In this document: piece after piece, positions 31,372 through 40,891 of the stretch
Layout of the letters: every line of letters starts with the position of its first letter
Position numbering within the stretch: the stretch's first letter is position 1
Origin: an uncultured Collinsella sp.
Lineage (GTDB): Bacteria; Actinomycetota; Coriobacteriia; Coriobacteriales; Coriobacteriaceae
Reading direction: 5' to 3'
Length of the DNA: 41,300 nt
NCBI GenBank assembly: GCA_900548255.1
Contig: URKH01000008.1
Coordinates: forward strand, 1-41,300
Notes under the pieces: model-generated
Told to the model about the DNA's origin: nothing
What the model saw: only the letters and a program-made list of their open reading frames with translations
Database searches by the model: none
Position numbers and translations under genes: made by a program

Positions 31372-32205
31372 CTACTCCTGAGGCGCAACCGGCATGGCCA
31401 CCGTGGCGGCCGGGTCTTCGCCGGCGCCATCGACGAGCGGCAGGCTGCCCTCGTGCGCCGAGCCGGACGGAGCCGTTGCCGCACCGCCAAAGACGGCCGC
31501 GGAGGCCTCGTGGTTCTCGACGACCGCGCCCTCGGTATCGATTGGCATCTGCGGCTCGTCGTCAAAGCTCGGGACGCCTTGGGGCTCCGCAGACTCGGGC
31601 TCAGCAGGCGCCTCGGCAACGGGCTCAGCGCCGGCGTCGGCAGGAGCGTCGTCCTCGGACGCATCCTCGGCCACGTCCTCGCCGTTCGCGACGGCGACGG
31701 CCTCGTGCGGATCCTTACCCTCGGCCTCGGCGCGCATGCCCAGCACCAGGTTGCGCAAACCCGCGACCGTACCGTCCACATCGGGAGCGGGCTGTTCGGC
31801 ATGCAGATAGGCCCAATCCATCATAAAGGTCGCCGAAGACAGCGCGCCGATGGCCAGCGCGTCGTCGGGACACGAAAGCTCAACCTCAAAGACACGCTCA
31901 TCGTGCTCGCTTACGCGGGTGCGGCCGCACGAAATGCTGCCGGCAAGACCGGTCTCGTTCATGAGCTCGACCGTCACGTGCTCCAGCAGGTGGCAAAGCT
32001 CGGTCTGGCCCATGCAGTCCTGGAACTCGCGACCGGAATCGCCCAGGCACAGATGCTTGGCAATCGCGGGCACCAGGTAGTACACGCGCGCCGTGGCCTC
32101 GATGTCCTCCGAGGTCATGAGCGGCATGCCGGGGTTCACCAGCACATGCGCGCAGATCTTGTCCTCACTGACGGTGACCTTAAGGATGTTGAACAGGCCT
32201 GCCAT
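31372..32205 (-). CDS. protein with cyanophycin-synthetase-N-like motif and acidic tail
   Basis: A 277-residue soluble protein of unknown function. Residues 1-135 are folded. The segment around LCHLLEHVTVELMNETG (70-86) followed by GRTR (94-97) resembles the N-terminal domain of cyanophycin synthetase, where GHVVEHVALELQ and FGRTR occur; the HxxEH (His72, Glu75, His76) could bind metal. From about 140 the chain is very rich in Ala, Glu and Pro and looks disordered. There is no ATP-grasp or Mur-ligase domain, so it is not a synthetase. GGAG lies 6 nt before the ATG. The CNNM-type gene ends 24 nt upstream, so the two may share a transcript. The similarity is by eye only. Confidence 0.6.
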   Translation of the reverse strand: MAGLFNILKVTVSEDKICAHVLVNPGMPLMTSEDIEATARVYYLVPAIAKHLCLGDSGREFQDCMGQTELCHLLEHVTVELMNETGLAGSISCGRTRVSEHDERVFEVELSCPDDALAIGALSSATFMMDWAYLHAEQPAPDVDGTVAGLRNLVLGMRAEAEGKDPHEAVAVANGEDVAEDASEDDAPADAGAEPVAEAPAEPESAEPQGVPSFDDEPQMPIDTEGAVVENHEASAAVFGGAATAPSGSAHEGSLPLVDGAGEDPAATVAMPVAPQE

Positions 32206-32229
32206 AACTCTCCCCTACTCGTCCTTGCC

Positions 32230-33603
32230 CTACTCGTCGCCATCGTGCGGATCCACAGAGCCCGCACCCGACGCCGCCGGCTTCTCTGCCGAAGACTCGG
32301 AATCCTTCTTATCGGTTTCGGCCGGAGCGATCACGCGAATGAGCGAGATACGCTGGCCACGCATCGACTGTACCTTGAACTTGTACCCTGCGACCTCAAA
32401 CACCTCTCCGATGTCGGGCACCGAGTCGCAAAGCTCCAAAATCCAGCCGGCGATGGTCTCATAATCATCGCTTTCCTCGAGCGGCCAACCAAGCTCAATC
32501 GCGTCATCGCACGAAAAACGCCCATCGACGAGCCACTCACGGCGCGAGAGGCGCGTGAGGTACTTGTTGTCGGGATCGAACTCGTCCTCGATCTCGCCGA
32601 CGATCTCCTCGACGATGTCCTCGATGGTGATGATGCCGGCCGTGCCGCCGTACTCGTCCACGACGACCACAATCTGGTCGTGCGAAGTCTGCATCTCGGA
32701 CAGCAGCGGCAGGATGTCCTTGGTGTCGGGCACAAAGGTGGCATCGCGCAAAAAGCCAGCGATGGGCTGGTCGCCCTTGCCGTCGAGCGCGGGCTGGATC
32801 AGGTCCTTGATGTGCGCGATGCCCGCGACGTTGTCGGGATCCTCGTGATAGACGGGGATGCGGCTGAAGCCGGTCTGGCGCATGGTGGACAACACGTCGG
32901 CGACCGTCTCGTCGTCCTCGCACATGGTGGTGTCCACGCGCGGCACCATGACCTCGCGGGCAACGGTGTCGCCCAGGTCAAAGATCTCGTGGATCATGCG
33001 CTTTTCCTCGTCGAGCAGGTCGTCCTGCTCCGAGACCATGTACTTGATTTCTTCCTCCGAGACGTTCTGGCGGTCATCGGCGCTCTTGATGCGCAGGATG
33101 CGGGCCAGGCCGTCGGAGCAGGCACCGGTCAGCCACACGAGCGGGCGGGCGATCTTTTGGAACACGGAGAGCGGTCCCACGACCTGTTTGGATACGCCCT
33201 CGGCGTTAGCAAGGCCGATGCGCTTGGGCACGAGCTCGCCGATCACGATGGACACAAAGGCGACCGCGACGGTGATGATGACCGGCGCCAGGCCGCGCGC
33301 GATGGCGGAAAGCGGCGCGATGCCAAAGCTCATGAGCCATGTGGCGAGCGGGTCGGACAGGCTCGTCGAGGCGACGGCGGACGAGGCGAAGCCCACGAGC
33401 GTGATGGCGACCTGAATGGTGGCGAGCAGCTGGTCGGAATCGGCGGCAAGCTGGACGGCGCGCTCGGCGCGCTTATCGCCCTCCTCGGCATCGTGTTCCA
33501 ACACGGCGCGCTTAGCCGTGGTGAGAGCCATCTCGGACATGGAGAAGTAGCCGTTGATAAGCGTTAAAACGAGCGTGGTAATAAGGGAGATGGTTATGTC
33601 CAT
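32230..33603 (-). CDS. CNNM/CorC-family (HlyC/CorC) membrane protein
   Basis: A 457-residue inner-membrane protein: an N-terminal DUF21/CNNM membrane domain with about four segments (INGYFSMSEMALTTAKRAVL at 16-35; GELVPKRIGLAN), then a CBS pair (about 200-330; VMVPRVDTTM, DEYGGTAGIITIEDIVEEIVGEIEDE) and a C-terminal CorC/HlyC transporter-associated domain. Family members export Mg2+ or adjust Mg2+/Co2+ balance. The ATG at 33603 has a poor ribosome binding site, whereas a good GGAGG lies about 17 nt upstream, so the start is uncertain. Together with mgtA and the NRAMP pair it makes a third cation system in the window. Confidence 0.9.
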   Translation of the reverse strand: MDITISLITTLVLTLINGYFSMSEMALTTAKRAVLEHDAEEGDKRAERAVQLAADSDQLLATIQVAITLVGFASSAVASTSLSDPLATWLMSFGIAPLSAIARGLAPVIITVAVAFVSIVIGELVPKRIGLANAEGVSKQVVGPLSVFQKIARPLVWLTGACSDGLARILRIKSADDRQNVSEEEIKYMVSEQDDLLDEEKRMIHEIFDLGDTVAREVMVPRVDTTMCEDDETVADVLSTMRQTGFSRIPVYHEDPDNVAGIAHIKDLIQPALDGKGDQPIAGFLRDATFVPDTKDILPLLSEMQTSHDQIVVVVDEYGGTAGIITIEDIVEEIVGEIEDEFDPDNKYLTRLSRREWLVDGRFSCDDAIELGWPLEESDDYETIAGWILELCDSVPDIGEVFEVAGYKFKVQSMRGQRISLIRVIAPAETDKKDSESSAEKPAASGAGSVDPHDGDE

Positions 33604-33711
33604 CGGGAGTTTCTCGAACCTCCAAGATTCGGGACGTTGGGTAGTAAGCGTAGGTGACGGATAGGGCAATTGCGCCGGTTGCCCGTGCGAGCGGGGCCGT
33701 GGGCGTGGTCG

Positions 33712-34395
33712 CTAGATTACGAAGAGGATCACCGCCATGAACTGGAAGATGCTGCCGGCGAGCACCCACAAGTGGAAAACACTGTGCAGATAGCGCACGT
33801 TTTTGGCGATATAGAACGGCACGCCCACGGTATAGCACACGCCGCCAACGGCGAGCAGGGCAAGTGCCACGGGGTTGAGCAGCGACACGAGCTCGGGCAG
33901 CTTAAAGACGACGAGCCAGCCCATCAGCAGATAGACCAGGCCGCTTACCCAGTGCGGCTGACGCTCGCGCAAAAAGCACTCGAGTGCGATGCCGATGATG
34001 GCGATGGCCCACACGGCAAAGAACAGCGCAGGGCCGCCGTCGTTTGCGAGTGTGATGAGGCAAAACGGGGTATAGCTGCCGGCTATGAGCAGGTAGATGC
34101 AGCTGTGGTCGATGATGCGAAACACGCGTTTGGCGCGAGCGGGCTGAATCGCGTGATAGAGCGTGGAGGCCAAGTATTCGAGGATGATACTGACGCCATA
34201 GACAATCGCCGCGGCCATGTGGGCCGGGCCTCCGCCGCGCAGGGCAGCGAATACGATCAGGAGCACCAGGCCCGCGATACCCAGCAGGCAGCCGACACCA
34301 TGGGTGACGGAGTTCATGATCTCCTCGCCCACCGTGTAGTGTGGAACGGCCGCGGTCTTGGGTCGCGGCTTAGAACTGTCGCTCGAATCGGACAT
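33712..34395 (-). CDS. hemolysin III (HlyIII/TrhA, PAQR-type) membrane protein
   Basis: A 227-residue protein with seven membrane helices. The family histidines appear in NSVTHGVG (about residue 32), STLYHAIQP and IDHSCIYLLIAGSYTPF, and in HSVFHLWVLAGS near the C-terminus. Bacterial members are called hemolysin III for historic reasons; they are related to PAQR receptors and are thought to act in membrane-lipid balance, with a metal bound by the histidines. ATG 34395 is preferred, with GGAGG about 11 nt upstream; a TTG at 34413 is possible. It precedes the CNNM gene on the same strand with 108 nt between. Confidence 0.9.
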   Translation of the reverse strand: MSDSSDSSKPRPKTAAVPHYTVGEEIMNSVTHGVGCLLGIAGLVLLIVFAALRGGGPAHMAAAIVYGVSIILEYLASTLYHAIQPARAKRVFRIIDHSCIYLLIAGSYTPFCLITLANDGGPALFFAVWAIAIIGIALECFLRERQPHWVSGLVYLLMGWLVVFKLPELVSLLNPVALALLAVGGVCYTVGVPFYIAKNVRYLHSVFHLWVLAGSIFQFMAVILFVI

Positions 34396-34502
34396 GCCGG
34401 TTACATCCTCCAATGTAAAGAGTTCTCAACACTATATCAAAGCGTCTGGGTACATGCGAAATTTGCACCATACGTGACCCTTTGTTTACCCATTCTTTGC
34501 CT

Positions 34503-34567
34503 GTTGACGCGTCAACGGCGAACATCCATAATGCGCTTGTTTTAAATGTTGATGTATTAACATGTTA
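34503..34567 (+). promoter_or_regulatory. promoter of the alpha/beta hydrolase gene with two palindromes
   Basis: TTGACG (34504-34509) and CATAAT (34527-34532) are 17 nt apart, a good sigma-70-type promoter. The -35 lies inside the perfect 14-bp palindrome GTTGACGCGTCAAC (34503-34516). A second palindrome TAACATGTTA (34558-34567) ends just before the ribosome binding site. Both could be operators. Confidence 0.6.
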
Positions 34568-34581
34568 TAGGAGAATACCGC

Positions 34582-35547
34582 ATGGCTCAAAACGCACATT
34601 CCCATCGAAAGCTCAAGATAGCCGGCATCGTTGCACTGGTGGTTGTCATTGCACTGCTCGGATTTGCCGGCAACTTTCTGTTTGACTTCGCGCTGAATCC
34701 CCGCGCGCCATACACCATGAAGATGATGCAGGACGGCAAGGACGACAAAGAAAGTGAGCAGCCGGATGCCGAGGGAACCGAGGCGCGGGCATGGTTTAAA
34801 GAGAACCGCGAGAGCAGCAGCCTCACCGCAGATGACGGAACCGAACTTGCCGCTTGGTATTTTGCCGCCCCAGAGAGCACGCACAATTACGCTATCTGCC
34901 TACACGGATACACCGATGAGCCCATCGGTATGGCCCGATACGCCAAACGATTCCATGACCGCGGCATGAACGTGCTCGCGCCTGCCGCCCGTGCCCACGA
35001 GCGCTCCGGCGGCGACTATATCGGCATGGGCTGGCCCGAGCGGCTCGATGTCGTCGCATGGATCGAGCGAATCGTTCAGGCTGACCCCGAGGCGCGCATC
35101 CTGGTCTTTGGCGAGTCGATGGGTGCGGCAACCGCCATGGACGTCGCGGGGGAATCTCTGCCCGCAAACGTGAAATGCATTATCGAGGACTGTGGTTATA
35201 CGAGTGTTTGGGACGAGTTTTCTCTGCAGCTCAAGGATGTATTTGGGCTGCCCAGTTTTCCTTTGCTCGATGTGGCCAACCTGGTGTGCAACGTGCGCGC
35301 AGGCTACGACTTTCATAAGGCAAGCAGTGTGGAGCAACTCAAACACGCGACGGTTCCCATGCTGTTTATCCACGGCGACCAGGACACCTTTGTGCCGTAC
35401 GACATGCTCGACCAAAACTACGACGCGTGCGCCAGCAAGGTCAAGCAAAAGCTCACCATCCATGGCGCCACCCACGCCAAGAGTGCGCAAGTTGACCCCG
35501 AGCTCTACTGGAACACGGTCGACGACTTCCTCGGAAAGAATTTTTAG
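34582..35547 (+). CDS. membrane-anchored alpha/beta hydrolase
   Basis: A 321-residue hydrolase with an N-terminal membrane anchor (about 12-36) and the catalytic domain outside the membrane. The nucleophile is Ser in GESMGAA (about residue 179), the acid is Asp in HGDQDTFVP, and the base is His in GATHAKS. The build resembles Bem46/YqkD-type hydrolases, whose substrates are unknown. AGGAG lies 9 nt before the ATG. It is transcribed alone from a good promoter and ends at a bidirectional terminator facing the DUF362 gene. Confidence 0.87.
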   Translation: MAQNAHSHRKLKIAGIVALVVVIALLGFAGNFLFDFALNPRAPYTMKMMQDGKDDKESEQPDAEGTEARAWFKENRESSSLTADDGTELAAWYFAAPESTHNYAICLHGYTDEPIGMARYAKRFHDRGMNVLAPAARAHERSGGDYIGMGWPERLDVVAWIERIVQADPEARILVFGESMGAATAMDVAGESLPANVKCIIEDCGYTSVWDEFSLQLKDVFGLPSFPLLDVANLVCNVRAGYDFHKASSVEQLKHATVPMLFIHGDQDTFVPYDMLDQNYDACASKVKQKLTIHGATHAKSAQVDPELYWNTVDDFLGKNF

Positions 35548-35584
35548 GCAAAAAGCAACGTCCGGGGCTTTATCTGACCCCCTA

Positions 35585-35716
35585 TTTTCGAAAGTATGCG
35601 GCAAAATCTGGAACTGCCGACCAGACCGCAGTTTTATCAACAATTTATCAGGGGTTTTGTTGCCAAAAAACGTCGTGTGCTCGGCGGTCTCGAAATTTGC
35701 CGCATACTTCCGAAAA
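35585..35716. mobile_element. 132-bp MITE-like inverted-repeat element
   Basis: Terminal arms at 35585-35605 and 35696-35716 are inverted copies with 20 of 21 matching (core GTATGCGGCAAA), and weaker pairing goes on inward to about 35620 and 35681. It is non-coding and lies between convergent genes. Its right end overlaps the AAAA of the terminator stem. A possible transposon remnant or long RNA stem. Confidence 0.65.
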
Positions 35717-35751
35717 GCCGCCCGTGGGCGCTGTGCTCACGGGCGGCTTTT
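35713..35751. terminator. bidirectional intrinsic terminator
   Basis: AAAAGCCGCCCGTG (35713-35726) and CACGGGCGGCTTTT (35738-35751) form a perfect 14-bp stem with an 11-nt loop, with T runs on both strands. It serves the convergent hydrolase (plus) and DUF362 (minus) genes. Confidence 0.92.
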
Positions 35752-35798
35752 GCTCGACTTGCGCCACAAAGGCGCTTGTTTTGTCCAATAGCTAGGTG

Positions 35799-37004
35799 CT
35801 ACTTGACCTCGATGAGCTCGTACTTGCTCGTGCCCAGGCCGATCTTCTCGGCATGCGCGATGCACGCGCGCCAGTCGGTGTCGGGATGCGTGATGCAGAA
35901 GGGGTCGCGCGCCTGCTCGCCCTCCAAATGCTCGTGGTTATGCTCCATCTTGGCCGCGCTGTCGGTAAGCTCGGTGTTAGGCAGCGGCTCGGATGCCATG
36001 ACGGCATCGGCGCAGGCCTGGTCGATGGCGACCGGGTCGAAGCTCGCGAACATGCCGATGTCGTTGACGATGGGCGTGTCATTCTCGGGATGGCAGTCGC
36101 AGTTGGGGCTGATGTCCATGGCGAGCGAGATGTGGAAGCTCGGGCGGCCGTCGACGATGGCCTTCGTATACTCGGCGATCTTGTAGTTGAGTACGTCGGC
36201 CGCGGCATCATAGTCGGGCTTGATGCAGTCCTGGTTACACGCCGCAATGCAGCGTCCGCAGCCCACGCAGCGATCGTGGTCGATGGCAGCCACGTGAACC
36301 GTGCGGGTGCTGCCGTTGGCAAGCTCGCGCTCACGCGTACCGTCAAACGTGATGGCGCTGTGCGCGCAAATCTTCTCGCAGGCACGGCAACCTACGCAGT
36401 TGGTGGTATCGACGCTCGGCTTGCCGGCGGCATGCTGCTCCATCTTGCCGGCACGGCTGCCACCTCCCATGCCCAGGTTCTTCATGGCGCCGCCAAAACC
36501 GGCCTGCTCATGACCCTTAAAGTGCGTGAGGCTGATCACGATGTCGGCATCCATGAGTGCCTGGCCGATCTTTGCCTCGCGCACGTACTCACCGCCCTCG
36601 ACCGGGACGAGCGCCTCGTCGGTACCCTTGAGGCCGTCAGCGATGATGATCTGGCAACCCGTGGCATACGGGGTAAAACCGTTCTGGTAGGCGGTATCGA
36701 TGTGCTCGAGCGCGTTTTTGCGGCTACCGACATAGAGCGTGTTGCAATCGGTGAGGAAGGGCTTGCCGCCCAGCTCCTTCACGACATCCGCAACGGCGCG
36801 GGCATAGTTGGGGCGCAAAAAGCTCAGGTTGCCCAGCTCGCCAAAGTGAATCTTGATGGCGACGAACTTGTTCTCAAAGTCGACCTGCTCAATGCCGGCG
36901 CGACGGATGAGGCGCTTAAGCTTGTCGAGCTGGCTCTCGCGAGCATGCGTGCGCAGGTTGGTGAAGTACACCTTTGCTGGTGCGACGGGTGCAGTTGCGG
37001 TCAT
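35799..37004 (-). CDS. DUF362 protein with two 4Fe-4S clusters
   Basis: A 401-residue cytosolic protein. The N-terminal and C-terminal parts are the DUF362 domain (KVYFTNLRTHAR; LSFLRPNYARAVADVVKELGG; LTHFKGHEQAGFGGAMKNLGMG), and a ferredoxin insert between about 200 and 265 has two cluster motifs, CVGCRACEKIC and CVGCGRCIAACNQDC. The function of the family is unknown; iron-sulphur electron transfer or a role in anaerobic metabolism is expected from the clusters. AGGGG lies about 9 nt before the ATG. It is single and ends at a bidirectional terminator. Confidence 0.9.
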   Translation of the reverse strand: MTATAPVAPAKVYFTNLRTHARESQLDKLKRLIRRAGIEQVDFENKFVAIKIHFGELGNLSFLRPNYARAVADVVKELGGKPFLTDCNTLYVGSRKNALEHIDTAYQNGFTPYATGCQIIIADGLKGTDEALVPVEGGEYVREAKIGQALMDADIVISLTHFKGHEQAGFGGAMKNLGMGGGSRAGKMEQHAAGKPSVDTTNCVGCRACEKICAHSAITFDGTRERELANGSTRTVHVAAIDHDRCVGCGRCIAACNQDCIKPDYDAAADVLNYKIAEYTKAIVDGRPSFHISLAMDISPNCDCHPENDTPIVNDIGMFASFDPVAIDQACADAVMASEPLPNTELTDSAAKMEHNHEHLEGEQARDPFCITHPDTDWRACIAHAEKIGLGTSKYELIEVK

Positions 37005-37092
37005 AGATATTTCCCCTCGGTCTATATGGCGTTACAGACATAGAGGATGGTACCCGTTAAAGCGGGGTTGAAGTCAAGCGCCGCACCTGGCC

Positions 37093-37119
37093 ACTCATTG
37101 GGGACAGACTTAAATGAGT
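37093..37119. repeat. dispersed palindrome GGGGACAGACTTA type
   Basis: ACTCATT (37093-37099) and AATGAGT (37113-37119) are perfect inverted copies around GGGGACAGACTTA. The same unit forms each arm of the long palindrome at 40701-40760. It lies between the DUF362 and FtsX-type genes. Confidence 0.8.
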
Positions 37120-37125
37120 GCCGCC

Positions 37126-37213
37126 AGGGACAGCCCTTGTCAGCCCGGCCGGCGAGCCGGCGATCCGGCAAAGACAGTCCCCGATGACTAGTCGTTTAAG
37201 AACGTCCCCAATG
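37126..37213. repeat. 88-bp dispersed repeat, copy A
   Basis: Matches 40795-40882 at about 78 of 88 positions without gaps. It contains GCCGGCGAGCCGGC and ends TTTAAGAACGTCCCCAATG, 2 nt from the FtsX-type gene stop codon. The copy at 40795 likewise lies just past a permease gene stop. Confidence 0.85.
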
Positions 37214-37214
37214 G

Positions 37215-39881
37215 CTACTCTTGCACCTTGAGGGCTTCGGCCAGGCTGACGCGCTTGATCGAGCGCATGTGCAGCAGCGCCACGACCAGGTACGTTGCAA
37301 AGCCGATCCCTGCGCACGCCGCCATGGACCAGCTTGGCACATAAATCTCGATATTGCCGTTATAGGCGAGCAACATGGAGCGGAAAATAGCCGTGAGCGA
37401 GCAGATAATCAACGGCAGGCTCAGCACGAGCGACGCCGCCACGCACAGCGTGATCGAGCGGATGTACAGATGCGAGATCTCGCTATCGCGATAGCCAAAG
37501 ACTTTCATGTAGCTGATTGATCGGGCGCTATGGTCGATAACGGCCTTGGTTAGCAGGTACATAAACAGCAGGAAGATAAACACCGCAAGCCCGATCATCA
37601 TGCCGATCATTTTGCTCATCATGCCGATGAACTGGTCACCCACGGCGCGCATGTCGTCGGGCGTGGTGTCGCCGGCAAAGTAGCGCGCATCGAGGTCGAG
37701 CTTCTCGTCGCTCACATAGCCGTTAAAGTAGGCGGCGTCGTTGTCGAACAGCTCGTTAAAGTCGTCGATACTCAAATAGATATTCATGTCCGACTTGGAG
37801 CCCCAGGCACAGTCCTTGCCCGCGTACTCAAGGGAATAATGCTCGCCCTCGTACTTGTCGCTGAGCGTAACCTTCTGGCCCTCGCTCCAGCCAAACTTAT
37901 CGAGCAGGCCGCCGCCAAAGACGACGCGCCCGTCGCCGACGTCCAGCCCTTTCCAATAGCGCGAATCGGGCGAGATGCCGTAGACGGAGATCGTCTCCTG
38001 CCCATTTCCGTCACCGCGGTCGTATTGCAGCTGGTAAACGGCATATTTCTCGGCCTGCGCGATTGCGCCCGCACCGTTGTCGGTCGTGTTGACCGGGTGA
38101 ATGTCGTCGTTGTCGGTGTCGATCTTAGAGGCCTTTTCTATCAGATCGATGGCTTCGTCGCGGTTGCAGCCGAGGGCATCGGCAAGATCGTCAAGGCGCG
38201 CATAGAGCGCATCCTTCTTGTCCTGGACGTTTGCAAGCGCGTCCTGCGCTCCGGCCAGGCTCTCGGCAGACGGAGAGTTGGTCGCGGCATCGGCTGCCGC
38301 CTGCGCCGCATCGGCCGCGTCGTCAAGCTCGTCATCGGCATCTTGGGCGGCAGAAAGCAGCGCGCCGTCAACCGACTGCAAGCGCTCGAGTGCCGACCAC
38401 TGCTCGCGCTCCTCGGCAGTGCCCTCGAGCTCCAGCGGCGCCTTGAGCGTGTACTGGTGCTCGGCGACCAGGCACGTCTCGAGGTTGTCCGCATAGTGCG
38501 TCATCGTGGGCAGAATCGCCAGGCCAAAGAGCAGTAGCAGCGAGGCAAACGCGATGCCCACGAAGAGCGTGGCGAAGTTGCCCAGGTTGCGCAGGAAGAC
38601 GCGCAGGCGGAAGCGGGAAACAAAGCCCATGCGCTCCAGCAGCTGCAGGCCGCGCTTGGTGCCCGACTTGCCGCTCGCCTCGTGACGGAGGAATTGCAGC
38701 GGAGTCTTGCCCATCTTGCGCAGCAGGCCCACCAGCGTAATGAGGATGAGGGCAGCGGCGGGAACCACGGCGCACTTCACAAAGATTTCCCAGCTCCAGT
38801 ACACCTGGAAGGGCGGCAGGCTATACGAGCCGTAATAGAGGCCGCGCATGGGCTCGGTAAAGAACGCAACGCCGAGCGCAGTGCCCAAAAGTGCCGCGAG
38901 CACGCCTGCGATGGCGGGAAGCGCAAGGTAGTGCAGCACGATCTCGCGACGGCGATAGCCGCTGGCGAGCAGCGTGCCGATGATGGCGCTCTCCTCCTCG
39001 ATGGTGGCGTCGGTAAGGACCACAAAGACAAACGCCATGATCACGATGATGATGTCGAGCAGCGTCGTCCACATCATGGAGTCGCCGTCCACGTCATCGC
39101 GCGCATAGCCAATACCTTGGTTGGAATCGGCGTCGATCAGATTGTCCACGCGCGCATCGGCATCGGTCAGCGCCTCGACCATATCCTGCTCGGCATCGAT
39201 GCGGTCCGCGGTGGGGAGGTCGCGATCGGCAAAGGTGAAGGAGTAGGTGTAGGTAGGCGCGCCACCGGCATCCTCGAGCGCGGCAAGGCCGGCGTCGGTG
39301 ACCTCGGCGACGCCATACGTGATGGTGTTCACCGTAAAGTCCGAATTGTCGAGGAACAACGCCTGGCTATCGGGCTGCGTCATGATGCCGCAGATGGTGT
39401 AGGTGCGGCCCTCAAGCTCGACCTCATCGCCCACGGCGAGGTCGTTGTTGGTGGCGAAGACACGGTCGATTGCCACCTCATCGTCCGCCTTGGGCTGCCT
39501 GCCCTCACAGTAGGACGCAATATCGACCTTGGTGCGATGCGCGTAGGTGCGCAGGGTGCGCTTGGTGCCGTCGTCGCCAGTCGCCTTTTTGATGATGGCG
39601 TCGATAGAGAAGTTCTTGTAGAGCGTAACGCCGCCGACGTCCTTTGCCGCATCCTCAGCAGCCTTGAGCTGGTCTTTGGTGGCCTCGAAGGAGGTGGTCA
39701 CGCGGCCGTCCTCGATTGTGTACGCATCGCGCATGTCGTCGATAAGGCAACCGATGGAATGCGCCGCGAGCAAAAAGCCCGACGTGAGGGCGATGCTTCC
39801 GCACATAAGCAAAAAGATGCCCAGGTACTTGCCGATATTGCGGCGCAGCTCGCGCGGGAGACGTTTTGCGAGAGGTGTCAT
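37215..39881 (-). CDS. FtsX-like ABC transporter permease
   Basis: An 888-residue inner-membrane permease of the MacB/FtsX type. The first helix (about 19-40) is followed by a large extracytoplasmic domain, then three helices (about 265-390), a basic loop, another helix near 425, a second large outside domain with an Ala/Asp-rich likely coiled coil (about 485-560), and three final helices from about 760. The start is ATG 39881, 8 nt past the ATPase stop, with AGGCGG upstream. With the ATPase it forms a complete exporter, of the kind that moves peptides or lipids or pulls on envelope components; the substrate is unknown. Its stop abuts an 88-bp repeat. Confidence 0.9.
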   Translation of the reverse strand: MTPLAKRLPRELRRNIGKYLGIFLLMCGSIALTSGFLLAAHSIGCLIDDMRDAYTIEDGRVTTSFEATKDQLKAAEDAAKDVGGVTLYKNFSIDAIIKKATGDDGTKRTLRTYAHRTKVDIASYCEGRQPKADDEVAIDRVFATNNDLAVGDEVELEGRTYTICGIMTQPDSQALFLDNSDFTVNTITYGVAEVTDAGLAALEDAGGAPTYTYSFTFADRDLPTADRIDAEQDMVEALTDADARVDNLIDADSNQGIGYARDDVDGDSMMWTTLLDIIIVIMAFVFVVLTDATIEEESAIIGTLLASGYRRREIVLHYLALPAIAGVLAALLGTALGVAFFTEPMRGLYYGSYSLPPFQVYWSWEIFVKCAVVPAAALILITLVGLLRKMGKTPLQFLRHEASGKSGTKRGLQLLERMGFVSRFRLRVFLRNLGNFATLFVGIAFASLLLLFGLAILPTMTHYADNLETCLVAEHQYTLKAPLELEGTAEEREQWSALERLQSVDGALLSAAQDADDELDDAADAAQAAADAATNSPSAESLAGAQDALANVQDKKDALYARLDDLADALGCNRDEAIDLIEKASKIDTDNDDIHPVNTTDNGAGAIAQAEKYAVYQLQYDRGDGNGQETISVYGISPDSRYWKGLDVGDGRVVFGGGLLDKFGWSEGQKVTLSDKYEGEHYSLEYAGKDCAWGSKSDMNIYLSIDDFNELFDNDAAYFNGYVSDEKLDLDARYFAGDTTPDDMRAVGDQFIGMMSKMIGMMIGLAVFIFLLFMYLLTKAVIDHSARSISYMKVFGYRDSEISHLYIRSITLCVAASLVLSLPLIICSLTAIFRSMLLAYNGNIEIYVPSWSMAACAGIGFATYLVVALLHMRSIKRVSLAEALKVQE

Positions 39882-39889
39882 GGCGCCGC

Positions 39890-40615
<726 letters not shown>

Positions 40616-40700
40616 TGTTAGCCTTCTACTACTTTTCTAGGGTAATAGTAAACCCAGGTGAACTATTTTTAAGCGACAGGCGCAAACTTTTTTCCAGCCT

Positions 40701-40760
40701 ACTCATTGGGGACAGACTTAAATGACTGAAACCACTCATTTAAGTCTGTCCCCAATGAGT
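40701..40760. repeat. 60-bp palindrome made of two dispersed units
   Basis: Two 27-nt arms (40701-40727 and 40734-40760) are complementary at 26 of 27 positions with a GAAACC loop. Each arm is one ACTCATT-GGGGACAGACTTA-AATGAGT unit as at 37093-37119. It is a head-to-head pair upstream of the ABC ATPase gene and downstream of the ABC-2 permease gene. Confidence 0.92.
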
Positions 40761-40794
40761 GCCGCTAGGGACGCTCTTTCGCCACCCGGCAGAT

Positions 40795-40882
40795 AGGGAC
40801 AGCCCTTGCCAGCCCGACCGGCGAGCCGGCGAATCGGCAAAGACTGTCCTCAGCGACCAGTCGTTTAAGAACGTCCCCAATG
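40795..40882. repeat. 88-bp dispersed repeat, copy B
   Basis: Second copy of 37126-37213 (about 89 percent identical, no gaps). It ends 9 nt before the stop codon of the ABC-2 permease gene at 40892. Preceded at 40765-40790 by another short GGGACGCTC piece. Confidence 0.85.
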
Positions 40883-40891
40883 ACTAGGCGG

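Noticed and set aside
33604..33669. Longer N-terminus for the CNNM/CorC protein
   Set aside because: The extra 22 codons have no family similarity and would place polar residues ahead of the first membrane helix. The ribosome binding site remains unclear, so the start is only probable.
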